DNA from: Cyclobacteriaceae bacterium
Lineage (GTDB): Bacteria; Bacteroidota; Bacteroidia; Cytophagales; Cyclobacteriaceae
Length of the DNA: 64,000 nt
Reading direction: 5' to 3'
Assembly: GCA_019638255.1 (NCBI GenBank)
Contig: JAHBUD010000004.1
Coordinates: 26,146 to 90,145 of the forward strand
Shown here in pieces: positions 25,507 through 35,199 of this stretch. The notes below the pieces were generated by a model. That model searched no databases. It had not been told where the DNA came from and saw nothing but the letters and a program-made list of their open reading frames with translations. Positions within the stretch are counted from its first letter, which is position 1. The number at the start of each line of letters is the position of its first letter. Position numbers and translations under genes: made by a program.

Positions 25507-26403
25507 CTATTTGCACCTTGAGTATTGCGCAACGAAATAGCGTTCATCGTTAGCAAACACCTGCTCATTCTCCATCGTCAATGCAATTTCAAGTGGTGGG
25601 AGTTTGCTTTTAGAAGAAAAGTTAAAGGTAATGTTGGTGGATTGTCCAATTCCTTTGGTGACCCATGTGCCCTGGAGTTTACCCTTGTACTGCGGATTCA
25701 TATTTCTCATGAAGCCGGTTTTTTTGATGTTGGCCGTAAAAGTTCCGTTCCCGCACAAATGAACTTCTGTTTCTTTCGAGCCCCCTTGGGCAAAGGCATA
25801 CGTTACCAATGATTTGCCGGCTAGAAATTCACTCCAGTTTAGATTTGCATAAGGCGAAATATTGTTGGGAGGTTCAAAAGAAGCTTTCAACAGAAATTCC
25901 TCCATTGCATTTTTTATCGGTTCATAAAATTGTTTTGGCATTACTGCAAAGGTCACAACACAAGGCCCATCGGGATTGCAGCGTGCCGCAACGTAACTCC
26001 TGTTGCCTTTGTTTATGGATTGACCTTCACCCACCACTTCCGAAGAAATCATATCGCCTTTAATAACCGGGTTTGTAGCTTTGATACGAATGGATTCACT
26101 CAACTTTGTGCCTTCCTGCCAGTTCTTTTTTAGATTCTCGAGGCTGCTAGACTCATAGCCAAACACGTAGACTTCACCGAAAACATCGGGGGTTACCGTT
26201 TGCAATAAAAAGATTTCGCTCTCCCTTGGAAATGATCCCTGCCAACCGGCAGGTACTGTGGCAGTAAAACCAAAACGTGGCGCAAACAGGGTTTCTCCGG
26301 CTTCGTAAAACTTGCCTGGCTGTAAGCGGGTCTTTTTTGACTGGGCATCTGACAGAAACGGGATTAACAATAGAACCAGTGGTAGAAGATTGATCTTATT
26401 CAT
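25507..26403 (-). CDS. hypothetical secreted protein, 298 residues
   Basis: It has a signal peptide (NKINLLPLVLLLIPFLSDAQ). The mature protein is mixed alpha/beta: a PGKFYEAGETLFAPRFGFTA opening, a segment FTATVPAGWQGSFPRESEIF reminiscent of the beta domain in the neighbouring M48 peptidase (FSFIVPSNWITEN), and a C-terminal half with TEVHLCGNGTFTANIKKTGF that looks like a lipocalin-type or 'DUF-type' beta sandwich. No family recognised. It follows the POTRA-barrel gene by 22 bp on the minus strand. Confidence 0.65.
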   Translation of the reverse strand: MNKINLLPLVLLLIPFLSDAQSKKTRLQPGKFYEAGETLFAPRFGFTATVPAGWQGSFPRESEIFLLQTVTPDVFGEVYVFGYESSSLENLKKNWQEGTKLSESIRIKATNPVIKGDMISSEVVGEGQSINKGNRSYVAARCNPDGPCVVTFAVMPKQFYEPIKNAMEEFLLKASFEPPNNISPYANLNWSEFLAGKSLVTYAFAQGGSKETEVHLCGNGTFTANIKKTGFMRNMNPQYKGKLQGTWVTKGIGQSTNITFNFSSKSKLPPLEIALTMENEQVFANDERYFVAQYSRCK

Positions 26404-26425
26404 GTTTTAAATATACATAGATAGG

Positions 26426-28204
26426 TTAATTGTATAGCACTAGTGAAGGCGCTTTCACAAAGGAAGCGGTGCTTTTGATTCGTATATTTTGCCGGAAGCT
26501 TACTACAAAATCACTCACCCCTTCTGCATTTGTTGGGATATAGGTGGCCTTTAATTCGAATGTTCCGAAAATCAGGTTTTCATTCCGTGCACGAAGGCCC
26601 AGGCTTAATCCACTGAAGTCTTTAAAGCGGCCATCGCAGGTCAAACATTGCAGATAAACCCAGTTGATGCCAGCAAAGGGTGCAAGCCGAAATCCAATGA
26701 ATGTCCACGGTGAAAATAGTACTGTTTGAGCCTGGATTGCCAATCGGTTATTGGCTTCCAGGTCATCCCTTCTGAATCCGGGAATAGTGTTCCTGTCGAG
26801 ATACAACCAGTCAATTACCCGATGATTGAAAATTTCCGTATACGTTGCAGAAAAATAATTTCGCATTTTGAAAGAGCCGATGTTCAATACCCGGGTGGCA
26901 TAAAGTGCGCCTAGTTGAATGGCAGCATCTTCGAATTTATTGTTCCGATAGTATACACCAGTGTTTGTTACCAGTCGATAGAAGTTCCCCTTGGGACTGG
27001 CTTTCGAATAGTTGAATCGTATGCCCAGGTAAGGACGTCCAGTTAATAATTGTGTAACATACCCACCGGTTACACCAACCGAAATCCCATACGGAACGTC
27101 TTCCGTACGACCGAAACCAAATACATACCGTGTTCTATAAAAGTCTTGCCGGTAATAGGTGAATTCACTTAAGTAGGCACGGCCGTTATTGTAAATGCGT
27201 TCTTCCCGAAATTCCTGCTGTTCTGGTTGATCCTGGTAAGCACCATCAAAGTACCGGAATGCCAAAAAAGTACGGCTTCGGTTGGTCAGCACTTTGTTTA
27301 CACCAAAGTTGTAGCCTACCCAACCATCAAGTATTGAGTATTGATAGCTGCGAAACAGGGAATCCGGTGCGCGGTAAACATTTTCCGACCAGTTACGGCT
27401 AACCTCCAGTCCGCCAGCCAGGCGCGAATAGGGTGAAACCAGTGGACGGTCAAGCCTTCCGATGAGGGCATGTTCAGACTCTTCGCCAATGCTTCGCCCG
27501 GTATTGATTTGGGTATAGCCCAAGCTTAGGTTGGCAAGACTTCCGAAGATGCTACTCTTTCGGTAAAATAAAGAGTAGCCTGCGGTGGGCGATCGGTTCT
27601 GATCAATCAGTGTAGTGAATTCCAAGCGTTGGGCGCGGCCATCTAAGTTGGCATCGTAGATAGTAAATTTCGGACGGGTAGGGAAGCTTCCTCCCACCTG
27701 TGCACCAATACTGAACACATCGCGCGTTACTACGGTGATGTCAACAGAATCGGTACCGTCAACCGGTATAATAATAATGCGGCTGTCAAGAATGAAATCT
27801 GTATCGCGAAGAAATCGTTCATTGTCGGCAAGCTTGTACGGATTTAGTGGTTTGTTTTCTTCCACAAAGAGATGTTTTCTTAGCGTAGAAGCACGGGTAT
27901 CAACGTGCAGTGTATTCGATAGCTTTGTGACCATAGCACTAACCTTTTTTGTGCTGTCGTAAATGGACTTTTCAAACCCGATGTTTTCAATGTAGATGTT
28001 GCGTATAATCCGGCCACTGAATTCGATAAATGGGTCGGTACTTCTCTCGTTTACTATGGTATCCTCTGGAGTTGAAACAATCCAGCGAAGTCCCTGGTCT
28101 ATAGCCTTTTTTGTGACAGGTTTCTTTTCCTTTGGCTGTTCCTGGGCCATGACCGGGCTTAGAACAAAACTGAATAGAAAAACACAAATGCTTAGCTTTT
28201 GCAC
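26426..28204 (-). CDS. outer-membrane protein with POTRA-like region and Omp85-type barrel
   Basis: The 592-residue protein has a signal peptide and a proline/lysine-rich linker. A POTRA-like segment follows (about 50-150: IIRNIYIENIGFEKSIYDST, ENKPLNPYKLADNERFLRDT, TDSVDITVVTRDVFSIG), resembling the last POTRA of BamA/TamA/ShlB, then a long strand-rich barrel. The motif 'NERFLRDTDFI' is typical of this arrangement in Bacteroidota. These proteins insert or translocate substrates at the outer membrane; the partner is unknown. The C-terminus ends FVKAPSLVLYN. Confidence 0.78.
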   Translation of the reverse strand: MQKLSICVFLFSFVLSPVMAQEQPKEKKPVTKKAIDQGLRWIVSTPEDTIVNERSTDPFIEFSGRIIRNIYIENIGFEKSIYDSTKKVSAMVTKLSNTLHVDTRASTLRKHLFVEENKPLNPYKLADNERFLRDTDFILDSRIIIIPVDGTDSVDITVVTRDVFSIGAQVGGSFPTRPKFTIYDANLDGRAQRLEFTTLIDQNRSPTAGYSLFYRKSSIFGSLANLSLGYTQINTGRSIGEESEHALIGRLDRPLVSPYSRLAGGLEVSRNWSENVYRAPDSLFRSYQYSILDGWVGYNFGVNKVLTNRSRTFLAFRYFDGAYQDQPEQQEFREERIYNNGRAYLSEFTYYRQDFYRTRYVFGFGRTEDVPYGISVGVTGGYVTQLLTGRPYLGIRFNYSKASPKGNFYRLVTNTGVYYRNNKFEDAAIQLGALYATRVLNIGSFKMRNYFSATYTEIFNHRVIDWLYLDRNTIPGFRRDDLEANNRLAIQAQTVLFSPWTFIGFRLAPFAGINWVYLQCLTCDGRFKDFSGLSLGLRARNENLIFGTFELKATYIPTNAEGVSDFVVSFRQNIRIKSTASFVKAPSLVLYN

Positions 28205-28334
28205 GTTATCGTGTTTGCGGATTCAAAGTAGTGGATACATCAGCGGCAAACTAGTACTTTAGTCAGGAGTCAGGTTGGCATCAACCAAATCAATAGGTTT
28301 ATGATGCACAACATTACGGCAAAGCAATCATTAA

Positions 28335-28736
28335 TTAATTAATTTGCGTCAATACTTGTCTTAGTGTTTCAACCGTAACTGGCTTTACCAGGTAATCGGT
28401 TATCTGTGGATTTGATTTCGCCCGGTTAATATCTTCCGGTGCAATGGATGAACTCACCATATAAATGGTGATCTTCTTTTTAAGCTGGGCTTCGATCTTT
28501 CGGAATTCATCGAGAAACATCCATCCGTCAATAACCGGCATATTAATATCCAGTAAAATAATATCCGGTAACTCATCGTGATTGTGAGCATGATCCATGA
28601 GAAATTGAAGCGCATGATTGCCGGTATAAAACTGATTGATGTTCTTGGCAAGATTTGCTCTTTCAATAGTACGGGTGGTGATGAGTTGAAAAATATCATC
28701 ATCATCAATCAGTGCAACATTGGGTTGATGATCCAT
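28335..28736 (-). CDS. single-domain response regulator (CheY-like)
   Basis: The ATG at 28736, one base after the kinase stop codon, gives 133 residues of receiver domain only; the longer reading from 28796 would overlap the kinase. Acidic pocket (ALIDDDD), phosphoacceptor (IILLDINMP), the Thr/Ser position in YMVSSS and the lysine in YLVKPV are all present. With no output domain, it likely passes the signal on by protein-protein contact or acts as a phosphate sink. Its cognate kinase is immediately upstream. Confidence 0.92.
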   Translation of the reverse strand: MDHQPNVALIDDDDIFQLITTRTIERANLAKNINQFYTGNHALQFLMDHAHNHDELPDIILLDINMPVIDGWMFLDEFRKIEAQLKKKITIYMVSSSIAPEDINRAKSNPQITDYLVKPVTVETLRQVLTQIN

Positions 28737-28737
28737 A

Positions 28738-31158
28738 CTATTGGTTGGTGGGTTTTTTAAAGTTAATAATGAAGGTGGTGCCTTTTTCTTCTTCACTTTC
28801 TACTGCAATACTTCCACCGAGTGCTTCCACCTGATTTTTTACAAGGAACAAACCAATTCCACGGCTTTCCGGATGATAGTGGAAGGTTTTTCTCATTTTA
28901 AAAATCTGATGTCCGTGCTTTTCCAGGTTAATGCCCAATCCATTATCGGTAACGGTGAGCACAACTGCATTAGCCGTCATCGAAGACTTTAGTTTTATTA
29001 ACAGCGATCTTTTAGGATTGTTATACTTCAAGGAATTGCTGAGTAGGTTGAGGATAATGCTTTCAAGGTAAATTGCCGGAAAATAAATGCTTGAGGCTTC
29101 CTTAAAATCATATTCCAAGGTGGCCCCAATTTCCATAATCTTTCCGGTCAGCATTTTCTTAACGTTCTCAACCACATCGGCAAAATCTATATCCTGGCAT
29201 TGGATATCCGTATTTTGTTTGATTTTAAGTACTTCGTTAAGTTCATTCAACGAATTAAGGATGGTATTGCTTGTTTGCTTTAACAGCTTGAAGTATTCGT
29301 CCCGTTCGTTCGTATCCGAACTTTGTTCGTACAGGTTTAGCAAGGAAGCAATATTGCCGGCTGGCGAGCGCAAGTTGTGTGAAACAATCTGGGTAAATTC
29401 TTCCAGTTGATCATTCTTTTTCGTGAGGTCCTCGGTGATGTGCGTAAGTCGGATGTTTTGCTCGCGAATTTTTTCTTCCGCTAACTTTCGGGCAGTAACA
29501 TCACGGAATTCGGTTACCCTGATATTTTTGCCTTTGTAGGGAATTTGTTTTCCTTGTATTTCAACAAAGTACCGGCTTCCGTCTTTGCGGATGCCCTCTA
29601 CATCATACGGCTTATCATAATCCGAAACAACATGCTGTTTTACAGTTTCCTGCCATTCGGGGGCAATCAGGTTAAAACCATTCATGCCAATTAGTTCTTC
29701 ATAACTGTAACCGGTAATGTTGCATAAGCCCTTATTGCAGTCAATAATTACTCCTTGATCGTGCAAGCCGATACCTCCAAAAGAAGCTTGTTGAAGTGTG
29801 CGGAAGCGTAATTCACTTTCTTTGATTTCATCTTCAATTTTTTTACGCTCGGTTATGTCCCATGCAGTAGCAATAATTACTTTTTTGCCGTAGTAGAATC
29901 CGAGGTTGGTATGAACTTCTTTAAGAAAGATATCTCCGCTTTTTTTCTTCCCCCACCATTCAAAAGTTTGAGGCATTCCTGACAGAGCTTTTTGAAACTT
30001 TTCGGCTAATGCTGTCTGGTCATTCAGTCCTTCAGCCATGAATATGGCTGGCGTTTGACCGATAAGTTCTTCTTTGGTGTATCCGTACAGTTCAACAACC
30101 CGCTTGTTCACATCCAGCATCACGCCATTAAAATCGTGGATATAAATGGCTTCGCTCACGGTATCAAAAAGCTCGCGATAGCTTTGCTCGCTTTTGGCCA
30201 ATGCCTGAACCGATACTTTTCGTGCAATGGCAGCTGCCAGGCTGGAGGAGAATGAATTCAGCACGGAAAATTCCAGATCACTCCAGTAGCGTTTATTCTG
30301 GCAATCATCAAATCCGATAAAACCCCAGAATTTTTGGTTGACATAAATCGGGAAAATCAATATCGATTGAATGGCCTGGCTTTCAAGTAATGACTTGAGT
30401 GCCTCGTCCTTAATCTCATCTACTATGCCGTGAAAGGGTTTGTTTTGAAGCATGAGGTTAATGCCTGGCATGAAGGCTATTGGTAGATGCTGCAAGTCGG
30501 GGTTATCGAGTTGTGGTTTCGATCCGGATGAATTCCACTCAAAGCGTTGGCTTGAGGTTTCGGGTTGGCCATTAATTTCTTCATCATTTTGAAAGATGTA
30601 TACACGATCCACCTTCATCATCTCACCCAACAACTGTAGCACAGTTTGAATGGCATCTTCCCAGTTTTCGTGTTGGATGAATTCACTGATAACACGCGAC
30701 AGGGTAGCGAAAAGTAAATCCCTGTGCTTTAGTTGGTCCTCATTATTCTTTCGTTCAGTTATATCGCGAACAGTACCGGTTAGTGAAACTGCCTTTCCGT
30801 CCTCATTATAAATCACTTTTCCATTCCCCTCTATCCACCGTATCTCTTCGCCCTGCAACAATATCCTGTGCTCAACACTAAAGTCAATTTTGTTTTTTAT
30901 GGCATGGTTAATTGTTTTAGCAACTCTGGCCCGGTCTTCTTCAACAATATTATCGAGGTAGGCCTGGGGGTTGCCATCGAACTCATTTTCGAGACCCAGA
31001 ATTTGTTTAACGTTGGCCGTCCAGTTTACACTTCCTTTCTGAAGATTCCACTCCCAGATGCCCATATTGGCAGCTTCAAGGGCAATCTTCAAATGAAATT
31101 GCTCAAACTCCTTGTTCGAAGTTTTTAGTTGCTGGGTATCTGTTGATTTTGGCCTCAT
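28738..31158 (-). CDS. soluble multi-PAS/GAF sensor histidine kinase
   Basis: The 806-residue protein has no membrane segment. In order: PAS (about 28-145, WEWNLQKGSVNWTANVKQIL), GAF (about 150-320), PAS (325-445), PAS (450-570), a HisKA helix pair with the phosphoacceptor histidine in IVSHNLRSPAGNI, and an HATPase_c domain with N box (LLSNSLKYNN), G1 box (VTDNGLGINLEKHG) and G2 box (ESRGIGLFLVKNQVEALGG). It would sense an intracellular cue and phosphorylate the adjacent single-domain regulator, encoded 1 bp downstream. Confidence 0.93.
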   Translation of the reverse strand: MRPKSTDTQQLKTSNKEFEQFHLKIALEAANMGIWEWNLQKGSVNWTANVKQILGLENEFDGNPQAYLDNIVEEDRARVAKTINHAIKNKIDFSVEHRILLQGEEIRWIEGNGKVIYNEDGKAVSLTGTVRDITERKNNEDQLKHRDLLFATLSRVISEFIQHENWEDAIQTVLQLLGEMMKVDRVYIFQNDEEINGQPETSSQRFEWNSSGSKPQLDNPDLQHLPIAFMPGINLMLQNKPFHGIVDEIKDEALKSLLESQAIQSILIFPIYVNQKFWGFIGFDDCQNKRYWSDLEFSVLNSFSSSLAAAIARKVSVQALAKSEQSYRELFDTVSEAIYIHDFNGVMLDVNKRVVELYGYTKEELIGQTPAIFMAEGLNDQTALAEKFQKALSGMPQTFEWWGKKKSGDIFLKEVHTNLGFYYGKKVIIATAWDITERKKIEDEIKESELRFRTLQQASFGGIGLHDQGVIIDCNKGLCNITGYSYEELIGMNGFNLIAPEWQETVKQHVVSDYDKPYDVEGIRKDGSRYFVEIQGKQIPYKGKNIRVTEFRDVTARKLAEEKIREQNIRLTHITEDLTKKNDQLEEFTQIVSHNLRSPAGNIASLLNLYEQSSDTNERDEYFKLLKQTSNTILNSLNELNEVLKIKQNTDIQCQDIDFADVVENVKKMLTGKIMEIGATLEYDFKEASSIYFPAIYLESIILNLLSNSLKYNNPKRSLLIKLKSSMTANAVVLTVTDNGLGINLEKHGHQIFKMRKTFHYHPESRGIGLFLVKNQVEALGGSIAVESEEEKGTTFIINFKKPTNQ

Positions 31159-31226
31159 TACTGTACTACAAAGAAGTGTATTAAGATTGGCTTTTATTTG
31201 GGATTTTCAAACAAAATACTACTCCA

Positions 31227-31243
31227 ATCCTACGTATTAGGAT
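31227..31243. repeat. inverted repeat ATCCTA-cgtat-TAGGAT
   Basis: Perfect 6-bp arms flank a 5-bp spacer, 69-85 bp upstream of the histidine kinase start and between it and the AI-2E gene. It could be an operator for the kinase-regulator pair. Confidence 0.3.
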
Positions 31244-31276
31244 AAACAAACCCAGATGTTTTAAGTTGTGAAGGAA

Positions 31277-32341
31277 CTAGTTGGTTCCTAATTCACCTGT
31301 TTCAGAAAGCCAAATCGCAATAAACCGTGTTGATTCAAACCGGGAAAATGTGATCAGCATCAGCGAGGTAATGGGGACGGAAAGAAGCATACCCAACACC
31401 CCCCAAACCACTCCCCAAAAGGTGAGTGCCAACATTACACCCAGCGGGCTCAGGTTAAGGGTGCGGCCCATAATTTTTGGCTCCAGCACATTACCCACCA
31501 AAAGCTGTACGGATTGGATGGTAAAAAAAATCCAGAGTAACATGGGGAATGATTGAAATTGAAAAAGTGCAAATATTGATGGCAGCGCAGTGGCAACAAA
31601 TGAGCCAATGTAAGGTATGAAGTTGAGCAGGAAAATCAGGAACGCCCAGAATACCGGAAAGTCAACCCCAAAGAGCCTGAGCAAAACATAGCTTAGTATA
31701 GCAGTAAGCAGACTCATTTGGGTTTTTACTGAAATGTATTTGCGGATGGATTGGGTTATCTCACTGATTAGAATATCGATTTGTTCCTGCTTGATGGAGT
31801 TTGATGTAACGGCACGCAATTTCTTTAGAAAGAATTTCTCTTCCACCAGTAGAAATGCAACATAAATAATAATGATGATGGTGTTACCGGCAATGTTGGT
31901 CAGGCTGTTTAAGAAGCCTGTAAGTATTGGCTGTACGTTGAATTCTTTTGCCCGGGTCACAATCCGGTCCTGAATATCCTGAAAGCCGTCAATTGTTTGT
32001 AAGCCGGAAATCATGTTTCGGAAGTTATTGACATACTCGGGTGTTTTTTGAATGATCAATTCCAGATTTGATGTCAGGATTTCAAAGATGATTAAACTCA
32101 CCATTAGAATAATGAGAAAAGCAAATATGGTAAGCAGCCAATTGGGCAGCGCATTGCCTTTGATTTTAATTTTACCAAAAAAACGTTTCAGCTCATATAC
32201 ACCATACCATATCATAATGGCAATAACAATGGGTTGTAAAAAATTGCTGAAGTAATTCAGGCAAAAAATCGTAATAGCCAATATAATTGCCCAGGATGCA
32301 ACTTGTTCTATCCGAATGGAACGTGAATCTGTCTGACTCAT
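31277..32341 (-). CDS. AI-2E family permease (second copy)
   Basis: The 354-residue protein has eight or so hydrophobic segments and the AI-2E family core near the C-terminus: FIPYIGSFVATALPSIFALF, LVGNVLEPKIMGRTLNLSPL and LGVMLALTFWGVVWGVLGML. This copy fits the family's most typical architecture better than the one at 17674-18795; identity between the two looks low, so they are not a recent duplication. Substrate unknown. It follows the enoyl-CoA hydratase gene by 9 bp. Confidence 0.88.
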   Translation of the reverse strand: MSQTDSRSIRIEQVASWAIILAITIFCLNYFSNFLQPIVIAIMIWYGVYELKRFFGKIKIKGNALPNWLLTIFAFLIILMVSLIIFEILTSNLELIIQKTPEYVNNFRNMISGLQTIDGFQDIQDRIVTRAKEFNVQPILTGFLNSLTNIAGNTIIIIIYVAFLLVEEKFFLKKLRAVTSNSIKQEQIDILISEITQSIRKYISVKTQMSLLTAILSYVLLRLFGVDFPVFWAFLIFLLNFIPYIGSFVATALPSIFALFQFQSFPMLLWIFFTIQSVQLLVGNVLEPKIMGRTLNLSPLGVMLALTFWGVVWGVLGMLLSVPITSLMLITFSRFESTRFIAIWLSETGELGTN

Positions 32342-32350
32342 GCAGTTAGA

Positions 32351-33124
32351 TCAGCGACCGCTGAAGGTTGGTTTTCGCTTTTCGATGAATGCATTCATTC
32401 CCTCCTTCTGGTCGGCCGATGCAAAAGTTAGGTAAAAGTTTTTACGCTCAAACGCCAGGCCTTCATCCAGTTGTGTTTCAAACGAACGGTTGATGGCTTC
32501 CTTCGCCAATTGCACCGCCACGGGCGACATGGAAGCAATTTCTTTTGCGAGTTCAACGGTTTCGTGGAGGTACATTTCAACCGGTACCACTTTGTTTACC
32601 AGTCCATAAAAATGAGCTTCTTCAGCCGATAAAAACCTACCAGTTAATATCAACTCCATGGCCTTTGCTTTTCCAACCGCTTTCGTAAGACGTTGTGTTC
32701 CCCCTGCACCGGGTATAGTTCCAATCTTTATCTCAGGCTGGCCGAACTTAGCCGTCTCGGAAGCAATGATCATGTCGCACATCATGGCAAATTCACAACC
32801 TCCACCCAACGCAAAACCGGAAACGGCAGCGATAATTGGTTTTTTGGTTTTTCTGATCTGATCCCAGGTACTGAATTGATCAATCAGCAACATATCGATG
32901 GCTGATTTATCGGCCATTTGTTTTATGTCGGCACCGGCCGCAAAGGCACGCTCATCACCGGTAATGATAATCACCCGCACTGCATCATTTTTATCGAGTA
33001 GCTGAAGGGTATCGCGTACCTCTTCCATGAGTTGCTTGTTCAATGCGTTAAGCTCTTTCGGTCGGTTTAGCTGGATGAGCGCAATAGCAGGTTGATATTG
33101 TTCAGTTACCTTGATGAATTCCAT
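32351..33124 (-). CDS. enoyl-CoA hydratase / crotonase family
   Basis: The 257-residue protein is a complete crotonase. The oxyanion-hole segments AFAAGADIKQM and VSGFALGGGCEFAMMCDMII and the catalytic-glutamate block AKFGQPEIKIGTIPGAGGTQ are all present, followed by the C-terminal trimerisation helices. It hydrates trans-2-enoyl-CoA in fatty-acid or short-chain acyl-CoA degradation. Short length and motif set match PaaF/Crt-type enzymes; the precise substrate cannot be read. A -7 like element (TAGCTTTG on the minus strand at 33140-33147) precedes it. Confidence 0.92.
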   Translation of the reverse strand: MEFIKVTEQYQPAIALIQLNRPKELNALNKQLMEEVRDTLQLLDKNDAVRVIIITGDERAFAAGADIKQMADKSAIDMLLIDQFSTWDQIRKTKKPIIAAVSGFALGGGCEFAMMCDMIIASETAKFGQPEIKIGTIPGAGGTQRLTKAVGKAKAMELILTGRFLSAEEAHFYGLVNKVVPVEMYLHETVELAKEIASMSPVAVQLAKEAINRSFETQLDEGLAFERKNFYLTFASADQKEGMNAFIEKRKPTFSGR

Positions 33125-33202
33125 AGAAATCGATTTTTACAAAGCTAAAAAAATATTGATTGACCGATACTGAGGCAAATGGGCTTTGAAACTATAAATA
33201 AG

Positions 33203-33237
33203 AAAAGCCCCCTTCGAGCAAGTGAAGTAGGGCTTTT
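33203..33237. terminator. terminator-like hairpin in a divergent gap
   Basis: Arms AAAAGCCC (33203-33210) and GGGCTTTT (33230-33237) enclose an inner CTTC/GAAG pairing. The flanking genes are transcribed away from it, so neither needs it. It may end an unannotated transcript. The remaining 246-bp gap shows no gene. Confidence 0.45.
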
Positions 33238-33370
33238 CAAACCAAAAGACGGTAAAAGTGTGCTATGCAGTGTTAGATACTTAAAGGGTATAGTGATGTA
33301 ACCGTACTGTGTATTATTTTAACCGCCTAAAGCTACGGTTCATCGGAGTTTAAAACCTGTAAAACTGATT

Positions 33371-33862
33371 ATGACAAAAGTTAAAGTACTTTTTGTGTGC
33401 CTGGGTAATATTTGCCGGTCACCTTTGGCGGAAGCGATTTTTAAGCATAAGGTAACCAGGCGTGGGTATGAATCGCATATAGAAATTGATTCATGCGGAA
33501 CATCCAATTACCACATTGGAGATACACCCGATGATCGAACCATTGAGAATGCGCTCCGCAACGGAATTGTCATCAATCACCTCGGTCGGCAGCTTCAGCA
33601 CGAGGATTTGGAATATTATGATTTTATTCTGGCGATGGATAGGAGCAATCATCAAAATATTCTTCGTTTGGATCACACTAATCAGCACCACCATAAAGTT
33701 TTTTTGATGCGCAGTTTCAATGCTGACGATACTCATGACGAAGTACCTGACCCGTATTATGGTGGTCCGCGAGGTTTTCAGCAAGTATTTGAAATTCTTG
33801 ATCGGGCCACAGATTCATTTCTTCAGCACCTTACGAAAAACTTCTTGTTGAATAAAAAGTAA
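33371..33862 (+). CDS. low-molecular-weight protein-tyrosine phosphatase
   Basis: The 163-residue protein begins with the P-loop VCLGNICRSPLAEAIF (C-x5-R-S catalytic site) and has the general-acid loop EVPDPYYGG in the C-terminal half. Length and motifs match LMW-PTP. Such enzymes dephosphorylate tyrosine on exopolysaccharide-linked kinases (or arginine, in the YwlE subgroup). No tyrosine kinase lies nearby, so the substrate is open. The ATG at 33371 is the first possible start before the P-loop. Confidence 0.93.
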   Translation: MTKVKVLFVCLGNICRSPLAEAIFKHKVTRRGYESHIEIDSCGTSNYHIGDTPDDRTIENALRNGIVINHLGRQLQHEDLEYYDFILAMDRSNHQNILRLDHTNQHHHKVFLMRSFNADDTHDEVPDPYYGGPRGFQQVFEILDRATDSFLQHLTKNFLLNKK

Positions 33863-33878
33863 TTAACCTTTCTTAAAG

Positions 33879-35123
33879 CTAATGCTTAACTAATACCTGC
33901 AGGGTTGAGCGCGAGGATTGTTCAATCATAACACCCGGCTGTTTTCGGTACGTTTCGAAACTTTGTTCATCGTAATTTTTTATGGTTATCAGCGTAAGGT
34001 TCGTGTTGTAGTAAACCTCAAACTTCTGTTGAAGCTTTTCAATCAGGGGCATAATCTTGCTCTCCCGAAAATCGATGCAAAAGGAAAAAGAAATGGCAGA
34101 ATTTTGCATTACGTTAATTTTTACATTTAACGCTGACAAGGCATGAAATATGAAACCGAGTTGCTCCTCATTCACAAAAGTAAAATCGGTGACCTTGCAT
34201 GAGATAAGGCATTGATTGTCCTTAAAAACAATCATCGGAGGCAGGTGATCTACTTTGCAATTATGGATTATTGTGCCCGGTTGCGAAGGATCAGTAAAAC
34301 TCTTGACCAATAACGGAATATCTTTTAAGGCGAGTGGTTTAATCGTTTTCGGATGGATTACCGTAGCTCCGTAGTAAGTCATTTCGGCAGCTTCTTTATA
34401 CGGAAGTTCTTTAAATACTGTGGCTGCTGGCAATCGTTTAGGGTCGGCATTCATCACTCCGGGAACATCTTTCCATATGGTTACCGATTCGGCTCCCTGG
34501 CAAGCCGCAAGTATGGCGGCTGAAAAATCGGAACCTTCACGACCAAGTGTGGTTGAGTTTCCGGCTTCATCGGCACCTATAAATCCTTGCGTGATGAATA
34601 GGGTTTGTTTGTCCTTTATGGCAAGAGATTGCAGTAATGATTCTGTCGTGTTCCAATCGACCTGACCTTCACGATACGTGTTGTCCGTGCGGATAAGTTG
34701 CCGTGCATCTTTCCATTCATTAGTTATCCCTTGGGTAACAAGGTAATGGTGTACAATTACCGATGAAAATAATTCGCCATAACAAACCACCTGATCGTAA
34801 AGCCAATCTTCACCATGGGTTGTTACCAGTTTCGAATTGAGCTCTGCTACTAGTTGATCAAGTCTAAGCAGTACAGGCTCTGGGTTTTCAAACAGATCAT
34901 GAACAATTTGTTGATGAAAGGCTTTAATAGCTGAAAGCTCAGTTTGATAATCGCCACCGGATAAAAACTTCTGGATTACGCGTTCAAACGCATTGGTTGT
35001 TTTGTCCATGGCAGAGACTACAACCCACAGGGGTTTGCTTGCGTGAGCGCGGATAATACGGCTCATGTTGCGAACGGCATCAGCGTTTCTAAGCGATGCG
35101 CCACCAAATTTAAAAACCTTCAT
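33879..35123 (-). CDS. lysC: aspartate kinase
   Basis: The 414-residue protein opens with MKVFKFGGASLRNADAVRNM, the aspartokinase K-F-G-G-(T/S)-S motif with Ala in the variable position. It continues with FITQGFIGADEAGNSTTLGR, GSDFSAAILAA and WKDVPGVMNADPK, which bind ATP and aspartate. The C-terminal third (from about residue 290) is a regulatory ACT region, which should confer feedback control. There is no homoserine dehydrogenase fusion, so it is monofunctional, feeding lysine, threonine and methionine synthesis. It is divergent from fbp. Confidence 0.93.
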   Translation of the reverse strand: MKVFKFGGASLRNADAVRNMSRIIRAHASKPLWVVVSAMDKTTNAFERVIQKFLSGGDYQTELSAIKAFHQQIVHDLFENPEPVLLRLDQLVAELNSKLVTTHGEDWLYDQVVCYGELFSSVIVHHYLVTQGITNEWKDARQLIRTDNTYREGQVDWNTTESLLQSLAIKDKQTLFITQGFIGADEAGNSTTLGREGSDFSAAILAACQGAESVTIWKDVPGVMNADPKRLPAATVFKELPYKEAAEMTYYGATVIHPKTIKPLALKDIPLLVKSFTDPSQPGTIIHNCKVDHLPPMIVFKDNQCLISCKVTDFTFVNEEQLGFIFHALSALNVKINVMQNSAISFSFCIDFRESKIMPLIEKLQQKFEVYYNTNLTLITIKNYDEQSFETYRKQPGVMIEQSSRSTLQVLVKH

Positions 35124-35199
35124 ATTTCGTTGTTCTAAATCGATTGCATGTTAATTTTACAAGCAGCAAAGATCACAGTAAAATAGTTTTTACCCAATC

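Noticed and set aside
28737..28796. N-terminal extension of the response regulator (start at 28796)
   Set aside because: It would read antiparallel content of the kinase 3' end in a different frame; the ATG at 28736 right after the kinase stop opens a complete receiver domain.
17674..32341. Quorum-sensing AI-2 export by the two AI-2E proteins
   Set aside because: The family name alone does not show the substrate; no luxS or AI-2 processing gene was seen in the window.
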